From assembly GCA_937965895.1 (NCBI GenBank), contig CALCKS010000285.1:1-12677 (forward strand): a stretch of 12,677 nt of DNA, in the 5' to 3' direction. Positions 6,731 to 12,677 of the stretch are shown piece after piece (the stretch's first letter is position 1; each line of letters begins with the position of its first letter). Origin of the DNA: an uncultured Campylobacter sp. Its GTDB lineage: Bacteria > Campylobacterota > Campylobacteria > Campylobacterales > Campylobacteraceae. The notes beneath the pieces were generated by a model. The model was not told the origin of the DNA and made no database searches. It saw nothing but the letters and a program-made list of their open reading frames with translations. A program made the translations under genes and the position numbers.

Positions 6731-6985
6731 ATGGGCGAAAATTTAGCTTTTTTTGGTGCCGACGAGATACGAAATTTCTATATGCAAATTTCCGCAAACG
6801 TCCGCAAGCTGCGTGAAAATAAAGGTATTAGCCAGCTCGATATGGCTTTAAGCATGGATATAAAATCGGTCGCATTTTATTCAAACTGCGAGAGTTGCCG
6901 ATATGATAAGCATTTTAACCTTGAGCACATTTATAAAATTTCAAAAATTTTAAATGTAGAGGTCGGAGAGATTTTCAAATTTTAG
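6731..6985 (+). CDS. Small XRE/Cro-type helix-turn-helix regulator
   Basis: An 84-residue DNA-binding protein. The HTH region covers about 20-80: NVRKLRENKGISQLDMALSM (helices 1-2), then the recognition-helix region IKSVAFYSN, and the closing HIYKISKILNVEVGEIF typical of XRE-type domains. There is no extra ligand domain. A CESC motif (C53, C56) lies at the end of the recognition helix, unusual for this family and possibly a thiol or metal sensor. AGGA at 6719-6722 supports the ATG at 6731; an ATG at 6782 would leave only the HTH core. The gene is divergent from the Ter operon with about 100 bases between them that hold paired palindromes. It is most likely the local regulator of both. Confidence 0.85.
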   Translation: MGENLAFFGADEIRNFYMQISANVRKLRENKGISQLDMALSMDIKSVAFYSNCESCRYDKHFNLEHIYKISKILNVEVGEIFKF

Positions 6986-7048
6986 CGACTTAATTTTGGG
7001 TTATTGTCTTTTATGTGGCCAAGGTCTAAATTTGATCGAATAAAATCA

Positions 7049-7079
7049 AAATTAGGCGCCAATTCTATACGCCTAATTT
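7049..7079. terminator. Stem-loop in convergent region between the HTH gene and hemJ
   Basis: AAATTAGGCG (7049-7058) and CGCCTAATTT (7070-7079) form a perfect 10-bp stem with an 11-base loop. A short T-rich stretch follows on the minus-strand side. It probably terminates one or both converging transcripts. Confidence 0.55.
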
Positions 7080-7142
7080 ACAAGATATAATTCAAAAATA
7101 TAAGAATAAATTTTACTTCGCAGTCCCAAGGCAAAGCAGGTT

Positions 7143-7159
7143 CGCTCCGCCCCGGAGCG
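7143..7159 (-). terminator. GC-rich hairpin just after hemJ
   Basis: CGCTCCG and CGGAGCG form a 7-bp stem around a 3-base loop, 14 bases past the hemJ stop. There is no T-run after it on the minus strand, so it may act together with the larger hairpin at 7049-7079. Confidence 0.4.
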
Positions 7160-7173
7160 CGTATTTAGCGCGG

Positions 7174-7608
7174 TTAAAACGGCTTATACACCATCATCCA
7201 GATGATGATAACCATAGCGATGGTCGGCACCTCGTTGTAAGCGCGAAAGAACATACCGCTTTTTTTACAGCGTTTCTCGCGTAGCTGCACCATATAGCGG
7301 CCAAGATCCAGATGAAACGCCGCGAGGATAACGACGACGGTGAGCTTGACGTGCATGTAGCCGCTACGTAAAAGCTCGGGCATCGCGACGATAATCAAAA
7401 TGCCCGTCAAAAACGTGCCGATCAGCGCGACCCAGCCGATGTAGTGGTACATCTTGTACTCCTGCACCTCAACCACGCGCACGAAATCAGGCTTGTCTAT
7501 ATTCTCTGCGTGGTAGACGTAGAGGCGCGGCTGATAGAACAAAAACGCCATCCACGAGATGAAACACAAGTAGTGGAAATACTTGATGAGGTTGTAATAC
7601 TCTGCCAT
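7174..7608 (-). CDS. hemJ: Protoporphyrinogen IX oxidase HemJ
   Basis: Membrane enzyme of heme synthesis that oxidises protoporphyrinogen IX to protoporphyrin IX; in many bacteria it replaces HemG/HemY. The protein has 144 residues and about four membrane segments (10-25, 54-77, 87-103, 126-141). Family features are YFHYLCFISWM with H12 (likely heme ligand), PRLYVYH with R28, HVKLTVV with K88, H99, and the C-terminal FRAYNEVPT at 121-129. The start is set by AAGGAG (7613-7618) before ATG 7608. It is a single gene with its own long leader; nothing downstream on the same strand is close. Confidence 0.92.
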   Translation of the reverse strand: MAEYYNLIKYFHYLCFISWMAFLFYQPRLYVYHAENIDKPDFVRVVEVQEYKMYHYIGWVALIGTFLTGILIIVAMPELLRSGYMHVKLTVVVILAAFHLDLGRYMVQLREKRCKKSGMFFRAYNEVPTIAMVIIIWMMVYKPF

Positions 7609-7634
7609 TTTTTCTCCTTTTAATTTTTATTTTA

Positions 7635-7698
7635 GCGGCTTGTCTTTTTGCCCTATACTTCGCTTTGCTTCCCTTGCGGTCGCAACTGCAAGCAGAGG
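7635..7698 (-). repeat. Dispersed intergenic repeat, copy upstream of hemJ
   Basis: Three boxes match the glmM upstream region in the same order and strand: CGGCTTGTCTTTTTG (7636-7650), CTTCGCTTTGCT (7658-7669) and TCGCAACTGCAAGCAGAGG (7680-7698). Spacing between boxes differs. The first box is 27 bases before the gene start here and 25 before glmM. Confidence 0.65.
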
Positions 7699-7757
7699 CT
7701 TTTAAATTTGGCTCGGTCATTACCGACCAGGTAACTCCCGTCGCCAAATTTAAAAGC
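7698..7757. repeat. Perfect 15-bp inverted repeat with nested hairpin
   Basis: GCTTTTAAATTTGGC (7698-7712) and GCCAAATTTAAAAGC (7743-7757) are exact reverse complements. Between them TCGGT and ACCGA (7713-7726) form a small hairpin. The spacing allows a long stem in a hemJ leader transcript, or the arms could be the ends of a small element. Confidence 0.7.
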
Positions 7758-7944
7758 GCCTCGTCTAGAACTTCTTGAAAAGCTACGAGCGCAGCGAAGT
7801 AGAAAAATACTTCGCCTTGACTCTTTAGCGCTCAAATTTGAAGTCAAATTTACAAATTTTACTCACCCAAACCCGCACCTTGAAAGTGCTAAAATCGGTC
7901 GGCAAATTTAAATTTTATCGCTCAAAAGGACGCTTCCGTAAAGA

Positions 7945-7971
7945 GTTAAATTTGACTGTATCAAATTTAAC
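7945..7971 (-). terminator. Terminator-like hairpin after the TM2-protein gene
   Basis: GTTAAATTTGA (7945-7955) and TCAAATTTAAC (7961-7971) form a perfect 11-bp stem with a 5-base loop, six bases past the stop at 7978. On the minus strand TCTTT follows. It is the likely end of the glmM-lspA-TM2 transcript. Confidence 0.6.
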
Positions 7972-7977
7972 CGACCC

Positions 7978-8340
7978 TCACCCTAGCAAAATTTCCTTCC
8001 TTGCTTCAAATTCCTCTTTGCTTATCGCGCCACTCTCGTACAGCTCGTAGAGGCGCCTAAGCCGCTCCTCGAGGTCTTGCGCGCGCAGTTTGTCTTTTAG
8101 CGCTTCTTTTTTCTGGTTTTTCTCGACGGCCGCGCTGGTTAAACGCAGATCAAAGAGCCACCACACGCCCCAAAGCACCCAAAATACGTAACCCACGATC
8201 GCCCAAGCCAGGCTATATCCGATGAAAAACAGCGCCATCATCGCAAAGCCGCTCACGAATTTGCCCAGATAAAATCTATGCCCGCCAAACCAGCCCGTAA
8301 GCAGCCAAAGCGCGTAGGCTATATAAACGTTATCGCCCAT
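7978..8340 (-). CDS. TM2-domain protein with C-terminal SHOCT-like segment
   Basis: Small inner-membrane protein of 120 residues and unknown function. The TM2 domain covers about 5-65: a first helix, the loop motif GWFGGHRFYLGK at 16-27, a second hydrophobic region, and WWLFDL at 60-65. A charged linker leads to a SHOCT-like end (LEERLRRLYELYESGAISKEEF region, about 90-120), a short oligomerisation module. I chose ATG 8340, backed by an AAGGGG site; a TTG at 8367 is open but has no such support. It overlaps the end of lspA by 11 bases, so it is co-translated in the glmM-lspA operon. Confidence 0.88.
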   Translation of the reverse strand: MGDNVYIAYALWLLTGWFGGHRFYLGKFVSGFAMMALFFIGYSLAWAIVGYVFWVLWGVWWLFDLRLTSAAVEKNQKKEALKDKLRAQDLEERLRRLYELYESGAISKEEFEARKEILLG

Positions 8341-8860
8341 TTTTAGCCCCTTTTCGCCCAGCGGCAAAGCTCTGCCAGAGTATGAGCACGACTCCGACGT
8401 CGATCATAACATCGGCGAGGTTAAAGATCGCAAACTCAAACCACTTGTGCCAGTAGACGTAGTCCACGACGCCGCCGTGAACGAAACGGTCGAGCAAATT
8501 TGAACTACCCGCGCCCAGGATTATACCTGCTCCCAGTGCGTGCTCTTCTAAAATTTCCTTTTTTTCGCCATTTGCGCTTAAATTTGGCTCCGTTTGAGTC
8601 GCGGCTCGCGCATCAAATTTGTGCTTTAGCCGCCAAAGCAGATAGCCGCAAACGCCTGCAATCAACGCCAGCTGGATAAATTTGAGCCACTCGCCAAGAA
8701 ACGCGAACATCGAAAACGCCACGCCTCGGTTGTAAGCAAGCACTAGCGAAAAGTACTCGCCCTGCCACGAAAATCCGCCCAAAAATATCTGCTTGACCGC
8801 CTGATCGAGCGCGAAAACGACGAAAAACGCCGCAAAAAAAACGCCTAAAATTTTAGCCAT
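8330..8860 (-). CDS. lspA: Lipoprotein signal peptidase (signal peptidase II)
   Basis: Aspartic membrane protease that removes the signal peptide of prolipoproteins. It has 176 residues and four membrane segments. Conserved sites are D19 in the first segment, YNRGVAFSM at 43-51, NLLDR at 121-125, catalytic D133 in GGVVDYV and catalytic D150 in FNLADVMID. An extra charged stretch at about 79-108 sits between the second and third membrane segments and makes the protein somewhat longer than the usual 155-165 residues. Its ATG overlaps the glmM stop by eight bases, indicating coupling. The pairing of glmM with lspA is, as I recall, common in Campylobacter and relatives. Confidence 0.95.
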   Translation of the reverse strand: MAKILGVFFAAFFVVFALDQAVKQIFLGGFSWQGEYFSLVLAYNRGVAFSMFAFLGEWLKFIQLALIAGVCGYLLWRLKHKFDARAATQTEPNLSANGEKKEILEEHALGAGIILGAGSSNLLDRFVHGGVVDYVYWHKWFEFAIFNLADVMIDVGVVLILWQSFAAGRKGAKNGR

Positions 8861-10196
8861 TTAGAGCTTTTAGGAAAAATTTCTCGACCTCGTCCATTCG
8901 GGTTTTTAGCACGTCGGCACACTTGCCTTCAATCAAAAGTCTGATGAGATTTTCGGTGCCCGAGTAGCGAAATAGCGAGCGGATGCCCTCTTTTGCGAGG
9001 CTTGCTTCAAGCTCTTTTAGTCCGGCGATGCTTTCAAGCGGCTTTTTCTCGGTTATCTTTAAATTTAGCAAAATTTGCGGATACGGCTTTATCTCGCTTA
9101 AAATTTCGCTCGCTTTTTTGCCTTTTTTTAGTACCAGTGCCGCAAACTGCAGCGCCGCCACGAGCCCGTCGCCAGTTTTTGCGTAGTCGCTAAAGATGAT
9201 GTGACCGCTCTGCTCGCCGCCGAAATTCGTGCCGTTTTCTTTCATCTTTTCAAGCACGTATTTGTCGCCGACATTTGCGCGCAGGAGCTTAATTTTGTGG
9301 GATTTTAGATAGTCTTCGAGCGCTGCGTTACTCATCACCGTAGCCACGACCGCGCCGCCTTTTAGGGCTTTGTTTTCCTGTAAAAATGCCGCCATGACGC
9401 CTAGCAAACTATCGCCGTTTGCCACCTCTCCGCGCTCGTCTACAACTACGAGTCTATCGGCATCGCCGTCAAACGCAAAGCCTAAATCAGCCCTTAATCG
9501 CGCGACTTCGGAGGCTAAATTTTGAGGATATAGCGCGCCGCAGTTTAGGTTTATGTTGCTACCGTTTGGCTCGTCGTTTATGACGATGGTTTCGGCTCCT
9601 AGCTCGCTAAAGATAGTCGGAGCGACTTTGTACGCCGCGCCGTTTGCGACGTCTAAAACTACGCGCAGTCCGTGCAGGCTTAGGTTTTTAGGAAATGAGT
9701 TTTTGATCTGCACGATATAGCGGCCGATGACGTCGTCGATGCGCTTTGCGGCGCCGATTTCTAGCATCTGTTTTTGCGATCTTTCGATGAGCTCGTCGTC
9801 AAAATAAATTTTTTCTATCTGCGCCTCGGCCTCTTCGCCCAGTTTATTGCCTTCGCTGTCGAAAAACTTAATGCCGTTATCGTAGTAGGGGTTGTGCGAG
9901 GCGCTGATCATAATGCCCGCGTCACAGCGCATATCTTCTGTGAGAAACGCGATCGCAGGGGTAGGCATAGGGCCGATCTGACGGACGTTGTAGCCCACGG
10001 CCGTGAGCCCCGCGACGATGGCGGTCTCGATCATGTAGCCGCTTTTGCGCGTGTCTTTGCCTAGCAAAATAGTGTTCGTATGCGACGCAAACTGTCTAAA
10101 ATATATCCCCGCAGCCATAGCAAGTCGCATGGACGTTGAGGCAGAGAGTTTTTCGCCTGCTTTGCCGCGGACGCCGTCGGTGCCAAATAGCTTCAT
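8853..10196 (-). CDS. glmM: Phosphoglucosamine mutase
   Basis: Cytoplasmic enzyme converting glucosamine-6-phosphate to glucosamine-1-phosphate for peptidoglycan and lipopolysaccharide precursors. It has 447 residues, the standard length. It begins with LFGTDGVRG (3-11); the phosphoserine loop ISASHNP has catalytic S100; the metal loop DGDADR has D243, D245 and D247; the sugar-binding GEQSGH is at 327-332; and the phosphate-binding RYSGTEN starts at R410. AAGGA lies before ATG 10196. A possible minus-strand promoter box TATAAA is at 10243-10248. It is first in the glmM-lspA-TM2 operon. Confidence 0.97.
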   Translation of the reverse strand: MKLFGTDGVRGKAGEKLSASTSMRLAMAAGIYFRQFASHTNTILLGKDTRKSGYMIETAIVAGLTAVGYNVRQIGPMPTPAIAFLTEDMRCDAGIMISASHNPYYDNGIKFFDSEGNKLGEEAEAQIEKIYFDDELIERSQKQMLEIGAAKRIDDVIGRYIVQIKNSFPKNLSLHGLRVVLDVANGAAYKVAPTIFSELGAETIVINDEPNGSNINLNCGALYPQNLASEVARLRADLGFAFDGDADRLVVVDERGEVANGDSLLGVMAAFLQENKALKGGAVVATVMSNAALEDYLKSHKIKLLRANVGDKYVLEKMKENGTNFGGEQSGHIIFSDYAKTGDGLVAALQFAALVLKKGKKASEILSEIKPYPQILLNLKITEKKPLESIAGLKELEASLAKEGIRSLFRYSGTENLIRLLIEGKCADVLKTRMDEVEKFFLKALNG

Positions 10197-10221
10197 CGTT
10201 TTTCCTTTTATGACTTAATAT

Positions 10222-10353
10222 CGGCTTGTCTTTTTGAGCGTCTTTATAGAAACCCCGCCTGTGGCGTCGCTACGCTGGTTTTGAATGAGTTTAAAATTTT
10301 CGCCCTGCGGCAGACTACCTTTGCTTCGCTTTGCTCGCAACTGCAAGCAGAGG
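10222..10353 (-). repeat. Dispersed intergenic repeat, copy upstream of glmM
   Basis: The same three boxes as before hemJ: CGGCTTGTCTTTTTG at 10222-10236, CTTCGCTTTGCT at 10324-10335 and TCGCAACTGCAAGCAGAGG at 10335-10353. Here the second and third boxes run together, while the first is farther away. Confidence 0.65.
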
Positions 10354-10375
10354 TCTAGCCTTGGGACGAAAATTT
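10294..10375. repeat. 82-base imperfect palindrome, possibly a small non-autonomous element
   Basis: The ends AAATTTTCGCCC (10294-10305) and GGGACGAAAATTT (10363-10375) are inverted copies with one bulged A. Further inward, GGCAGA...CCT pairs imperfectly with AGGTCTAGCC. The centre contains the boxes shared with the hemJ upstream region. Confidence 0.5.
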
Positions 10376-10561
10376 CCGCACAACTTCAAATCCATCTCAA
10401 AATACTGCGCCGCAGAATTTGCCAGACAGCTTTTTGCTCGGCAAATTCCATAAATTTATTAAATTTTCGTCCTATTCTATCAAAAAATATCCAAATTTAA
10501 GTTGTAAATTTCCTCGCTTTAAATTTTACTTAAATTAAGCGTATTTTAAAACTGATTTTTA

Positions 10562-10567
10562 TATAAT
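10562..10567 (+). promoter_or_regulatory. Promoter -10 box (TATAAT) of rpsT-prfA
   Basis: A perfect TATAAT stands 31 bases before the rpsT start in a T-rich context, with no obvious -35 box, as is usual for sigma-70 promoters in Campylobacter. The AAGGGA site (10589-10594) follows. Confidence 0.75.
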
Positions 10568-10598
10568 CACGGACTAAAATTATGACAAAAGGGACATT

Positions 10599-10865
10599 AT
10601 GGCAAACCATAAATCTTCTGAAAAAAGAGCCAGACAGACTATCAAAAGGACTGAAAGAAACAGATTTTACCGCACTAGGCTTAAAAATATCACTAAAGCC
10701 GTGCGCGTAGCCGTTGAGGCAGGCGATAAAGAAGCCGCGCTAAATGCGTTTAAAGTGGCAAACAAAGACTTCCACAGCTTCGTTAGCAAAGGCTTTTTGA
10801 AAAAACAAACAGCTTCTCGCCGCGTAGGACGCCTCGCAAAACTCGTAAATAAACTATCTGCTTAA
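10599..10865 (+). CDS. rpsT: 30S ribosomal protein S20
   Basis: Primary 16S rRNA-binding protein of the small subunit, 88 residues, the normal length. It begins MANHKSSEKRARQTIKRTER, followed by RLKNITKAV, and ends in the helix with ASRRVGRLAKLVNKL, all typical of S20. It is strongly basic throughout. The gene has its own promoter and a short leader; prfA starts 11 bases after its stop. Confidence 0.98.
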   Translation: MANHKSSEKRARQTIKRTERNRFYRTRLKNITKAVRVAVEAGDKEAALNAFKVANKDFHSFVSKGFLKKQTASRRVGRLAKLVNKLSA

Positions 10866-10876
10866 TCTAAATTTTA

Positions 10877-11944
10877 ATGTTAGCCGACAAACTGCAGCCT
10901 TTTTTGGATCGCTACGACGAGCTCTCTCGTCTACTTAGCGATCCGTCTATCACAAACGATATCGCAAATATGACCAAGCTCTCAAAAGAGCAATCAAATT
11001 TAGAAGATATCGCCTCGGCTGCAAAGTCCTATCTGCAAACTCTCGCAGACATCGAGGAGAACAAGGCTTTGCTCGATGACGCCGAGCTTGGCGAGCTAGC
11101 CAAAGAGGAGCTCAAAAATCTCGAATCCCAAAAAGAAAATCTCGAAGAAGAGATTAAAATTTTACTCCTTCCAAAAGATCCTAACGACGATAAAAACGTA
11201 TTTTTAGAGATCCGCGCGGGAACGGGCGGAGACGAAGCGGCGCTTTTTGCGGGCGATTTGTTTAATGCCTACGCGAGATACGCCGAACTTCGAGGGTATA
11301 AATTTGAGATCGTGAGCCAAAGCGAGGGCAACACCGGTGGCTTTAAAGAGATTATCTTGCTGATAAAGGGCAAGGGGGCGTACTCGAGGCTCAAATTTGA
11401 GGGCGGAACCCACCGCGTCCAGCGCGTACCCGAGACAGAAAGCCAGGGCCGCGTACACACCTCGGCCGTCACGGTTGCTATCATGCCAGAAGTCGAAGAT
11501 AGCGAGATCGAGATAAATCCAAACGACCTTCGTATCGACGTAATGCGTAGCTCGGGTCACGGCGGGCAGTCAGTAAACACGACCGACTCGGCGGTGCGCA
11601 TCACCCACATCCCGACAGGCATCGTCGTAACAAACCAAGACGGCAAAAGCCAGCACAAAAACAAAGAAGCCGCGATGAAGGTGCTAAAAGCGCGCCTTTA
11701 CGAGATCCAAGAAGAAGAGCGCCTAGCCAAAGAAACTAGCGAGCGCAAAAGTCAAGTCGGCACGGGCGACCGCTCGGGACGTATCCGCACATACAACTTC
11801 CCGCAAAACCGCATCAGCGACCACCGTATAAATTTGACGCTTTACCGCCTCGACGCGATAATGGCGGCAGGACTTTTCGACGAGATTATCGAGCCGCTGA
11901 TTGCGCATTATCAATCCGAAGCAATCTCGGACGCCGATCTGTAA
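10877..11944 (+). CDS. prfA: Peptide chain release factor 1
   Basis: Reads UAA and UAG stop codons and triggers peptide release on the ribosome. It has 355 residues, the standard length. The tripeptide anticodon loop has PET at 185-187 (the PxT form that marks RF1, against SPF in RF2) within RVQRVPETESQGRVH, and the catalytic GGQ is at 229-231 in SSGHGGQSVN. The glutamine there is the usual methylation target. It has no clear ribosome-binding site; being 11 bases after rpsT, it probably relies on translation of that gene. No strong terminator follows, only a weak TCAAAA/TTTTGA hairpin with a T-run at 11960-11979. Confidence 0.98.
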   Translation: MLADKLQPFLDRYDELSRLLSDPSITNDIANMTKLSKEQSNLEDIASAAKSYLQTLADIEENKALLDDAELGELAKEELKNLESQKENLEEEIKILLLPKDPNDDKNVFLEIRAGTGGDEAALFAGDLFNAYARYAELRGYKFEIVSQSEGNTGGFKEIILLIKGKGAYSRLKFEGGTHRVQRVPETESQGRVHTSAVTVAIMPEVEDSEIEINPNDLRIDVMRSSGHGGQSVNTTDSAVRITHIPTGIVVTNQDGKSQHKNKEAAMKVLKARLYEIQEEERLAKETSERKSQVGTGDRSGRIRTYNFPQNRISDHRINLTLYRLDAIMAAGLFDEIIEPLIAHYQSEAISDADL

Positions 11945-12168
11945 AACTCTAAAATTAACTCAAAATTTGGCATTTTTGACACGATATTTTCGTTAAATTT
12001 GGATGTAAATTTTGCTGCAGACGGAGTCGTCATGCGAGTTAAATTTGAGAATAACTTGTCTTCGCGCTTTAGGTAAAAATCTCTGAAAAATAGTAGCGAA
12101 TTCGGATCTGCTTTTTAAAATTTAGCTTTAAAAATATCAAATAAAAACTAAGTTGAATTATGTAAACC

Positions 12169-12228
12169 GATAAATTTTTAGTCGCGCTAACACGTAGTTT
12201 TTTCAAATTTATCCGACTAAAATTTATC
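12169..12228. repeat. Inverted repeat with 15-bp stem
   Basis: GATAAATTTTTAGTCG (12169-12184) pairs with CGACTAAAATTTATC (12214-12228) with a single bulged T and a 29-base loop. It is not next to a gene end and has no T-run after it. Confidence 0.6.
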
Positions 12229-12240
12229 AAAGTTCCAGCC

Positions 12241-12519
12241 TATCGCGCCGTCAATACGCAAAACAAAAACCGTCCGTCAAAGCCAAATTTGGGACTTGAA
12301 ATCTGGTTTTGTTAAAATCAAAAACCCGTAAATTTCTCAAATTTATAACCATAAACAAGGCGTCTAATTTATTGCAAGCGGCTTTGTAAAATTTGAGTGA
12401 AGTTTTTACAGCAAAGAATTCAAATTTAATGGCTAGAAATAATCTAAAATCCCACGCCGAAGCTAAATTTTATATCGCGCCAGCGTATCCGTCATACGCA
12501 AAATCCGTCTTTATGAGCC
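12241..12519 (+). repeat. Degenerate direct repeat, two copies
   Basis: TATCGCGCC, ATACGCAAAA, CCGTC and AGCC occur in the same order at 12241-12284 and again at 12473-12519, with small insertions and deletions between modules. The two copies are about 230 bases apart. Confidence 0.45.
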
Positions 12520-12528
12520 AAAACGGCT

Positions 12529-12677
12529 TCACTTCGCCAGTTCAAGTATATTGCACGCGCGCTTAGAGCCAAGCTCGCAGGCCTTTTTGAGACGCTCGCC
12601 CGATAGTTCGAAGCTTTGCGGAGCGACGTCGCCTTTTAGATAAAACACCGACTCCTCGTAGCAGCTCTCCGCGCTCC
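12529..12677 (-). CDS. Sel1-repeat (Hcp-like) cysteine-rich protein, C-terminal end only
   Basis: The last 48 codons of a gene that continues past the right edge, ending in TGA at 12529-12531. The peptide ends ERLKKACELGSKRACNILE and then LAK. The KKACELGSxxAC pattern, with cysteines eight residues apart at a helical hairpin, is typical of Sel1-like repeats in the Helicobacter cysteine-rich protein (Hcp) family; exported members use these cysteines in disulfides. A further cysteine in SCYEES fits a preceding repeat. The signal peptide and the number of repeats cannot be seen. Function is unknown beyond a likely protein-binding scaffold. Confidence 0.8.
   Translation of the reverse strand, partial: SAESCYEESVFYLKGDVAPQSFELSGERLKKACELGSKRACNILELAK

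Larger units (their letters stand above)
7609..7977. other. Gene-free region upstream of hemJ, rich in inverted repeats
   Basis: These 369 bases hold no credible gene. They contain the hemJ ribosome-binding site, a possible minus-strand TATAGG box at about 7651-7656, three boxes shared with the glmM upstream region, a 15-bp inverted repeat at 7698-7757, an 8-bp hairpin at 7794-7815 (GCGAAGTA with TACTTCGC) and the terminator at 7945-7971. Confidence 0.7.
10197..10598. other. Gene-free divergent region between glmM and rpsT
   Basis: These 402 bases separate two divergent operons and hold no credible gene. From left to right: the glmM ribosome-binding site and a possible promoter, the first shared repeat box at 10222-10236, a palindromic element at 10294-10375, a 9-bp inverted repeat (GAATTTGCC 10415-10423 with GGCAAATTC 10440-10448), an AT-rich stretch and the rpsT promoter. 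Confidence 0.7.
11945..12528. other. Gene-free AT-rich region after prfA
   Basis: 584 bases with no convincing gene. A 45-codon plus-strand frame at 12429-12566 has no ribosome-binding site and runs over the end of the minus-strand gene, so I do not call it. The region holds a stem-loop at 12169-12228 and a degenerate direct repeat (12241-12284 and 12473-12519). It may be decayed sequence. Confidence 0.6.

Noticed and set aside
6986..7173. tRNA or small RNA gene after the HTH regulator
   Set aside because: The hairpins do not form a cloverleaf and there is no TTCGA-type loop in the right place; they fit terminators better.
7487..7847. Minus-strand frames upstream of and overlapping hemJ
   Set aside because: They overlap hemJ out of frame or lie in repeats, with no domain or start signal.
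7609..7977. CRISPR or riboswitch in the hemJ upstream region
   Set aside because: There is no regular repeat-spacer pattern, and the dyads do not match any riboswitch core that I recognise.
7838..8050. 70-codon plus-strand frame over the intergenic region and the end of the TM2 gene
   Set aside because: It runs through the terminator hairpin and antisense to a recognised gene, with no family resemblance.
10285..10500. 71-codon plus-strand frame between glmM and rpsT
   Set aside because: It lies across inverted repeats and the shared repeat boxes, has no ribosome-binding site and reads as low-complexity, basic peptide.
12429..12566. 45-codon plus-strand frame (MARNNLKSHAEAK start)
   Set aside because: No ribosome-binding site, overlaps the end of the minus-strand Sel1 gene, and part of it lies in a degenerate repeat with indels in its other copy.

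Overview
The window looks like chromosomal DNA of a Campylobacter. The support is the dense AAATTT-rich base usage, Shine-Dalgarno sites of the AAGGA type, short gene spacing, and proteins of epsilonproteobacterial character (HemJ-type protoporphyrinogen oxidase, GlmM-LspA, S20-RF1, Sel1/Hcp-like protein). Base composition is mixed rather than very AT-rich, which fits the higher-GC oral/gut Campylobacter group (C. showae/rectus/curvus type). The genus is a reasoned guess and the species is not determined.

Bases 1-3909 (+): a polar amino acid (probably cystine) ABC importer. It has two tandem paralogous periplasmic binding proteins (the first cut by the window edge), one permease and one ATPase, followed at once by a PLP-dependent trans-sulfuration enzyme. 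Together they suggest uptake and processing of sulfur amino acids. Bases 3910-4064 are a convergent intergenic region rich in dyads.

Bases 4065-6985: a compact Ter (tellurite/stress) module. On the minus strand the order is TerD-family gene, a second TerD-family gene broken by a frameshift, a small unknown exported cysteine-containing protein, and a TerC-family membrane protein. A divergent small HTH (XRE-type) regulator is on the plus strand. The shared 5' region holds two near-identical CCTATAGG palindromes that look like operators. The TerD gene has a strong ribosome-binding site but no usual start codon at the expected place. This is the most interesting part of the window.

Bases 7174-10196 (-): hemJ, then (in transcription order) glmM, lspA and a TM2/SHOCT-domain protein, the last three being overlapping genes. 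The hemJ and glmM upstream regions (369 and 402 bases, no genes) share three short sequence boxes and carry large inverted repeats, as if they hold copies of one small mobile or structural element.

Bases 10599-11944 (+): rpsT and prfA, with a clear TATAAT box before rpsT. Bases 11945-12528 carry no convincing gene but have a 15-bp stem-loop and a degenerate direct repeat. The right edge holds the C-terminal end of a Sel1-repeat protein on the minus strand. I saw no tRNA, rRNA, CRISPR array, insertion sequence or phage gene.
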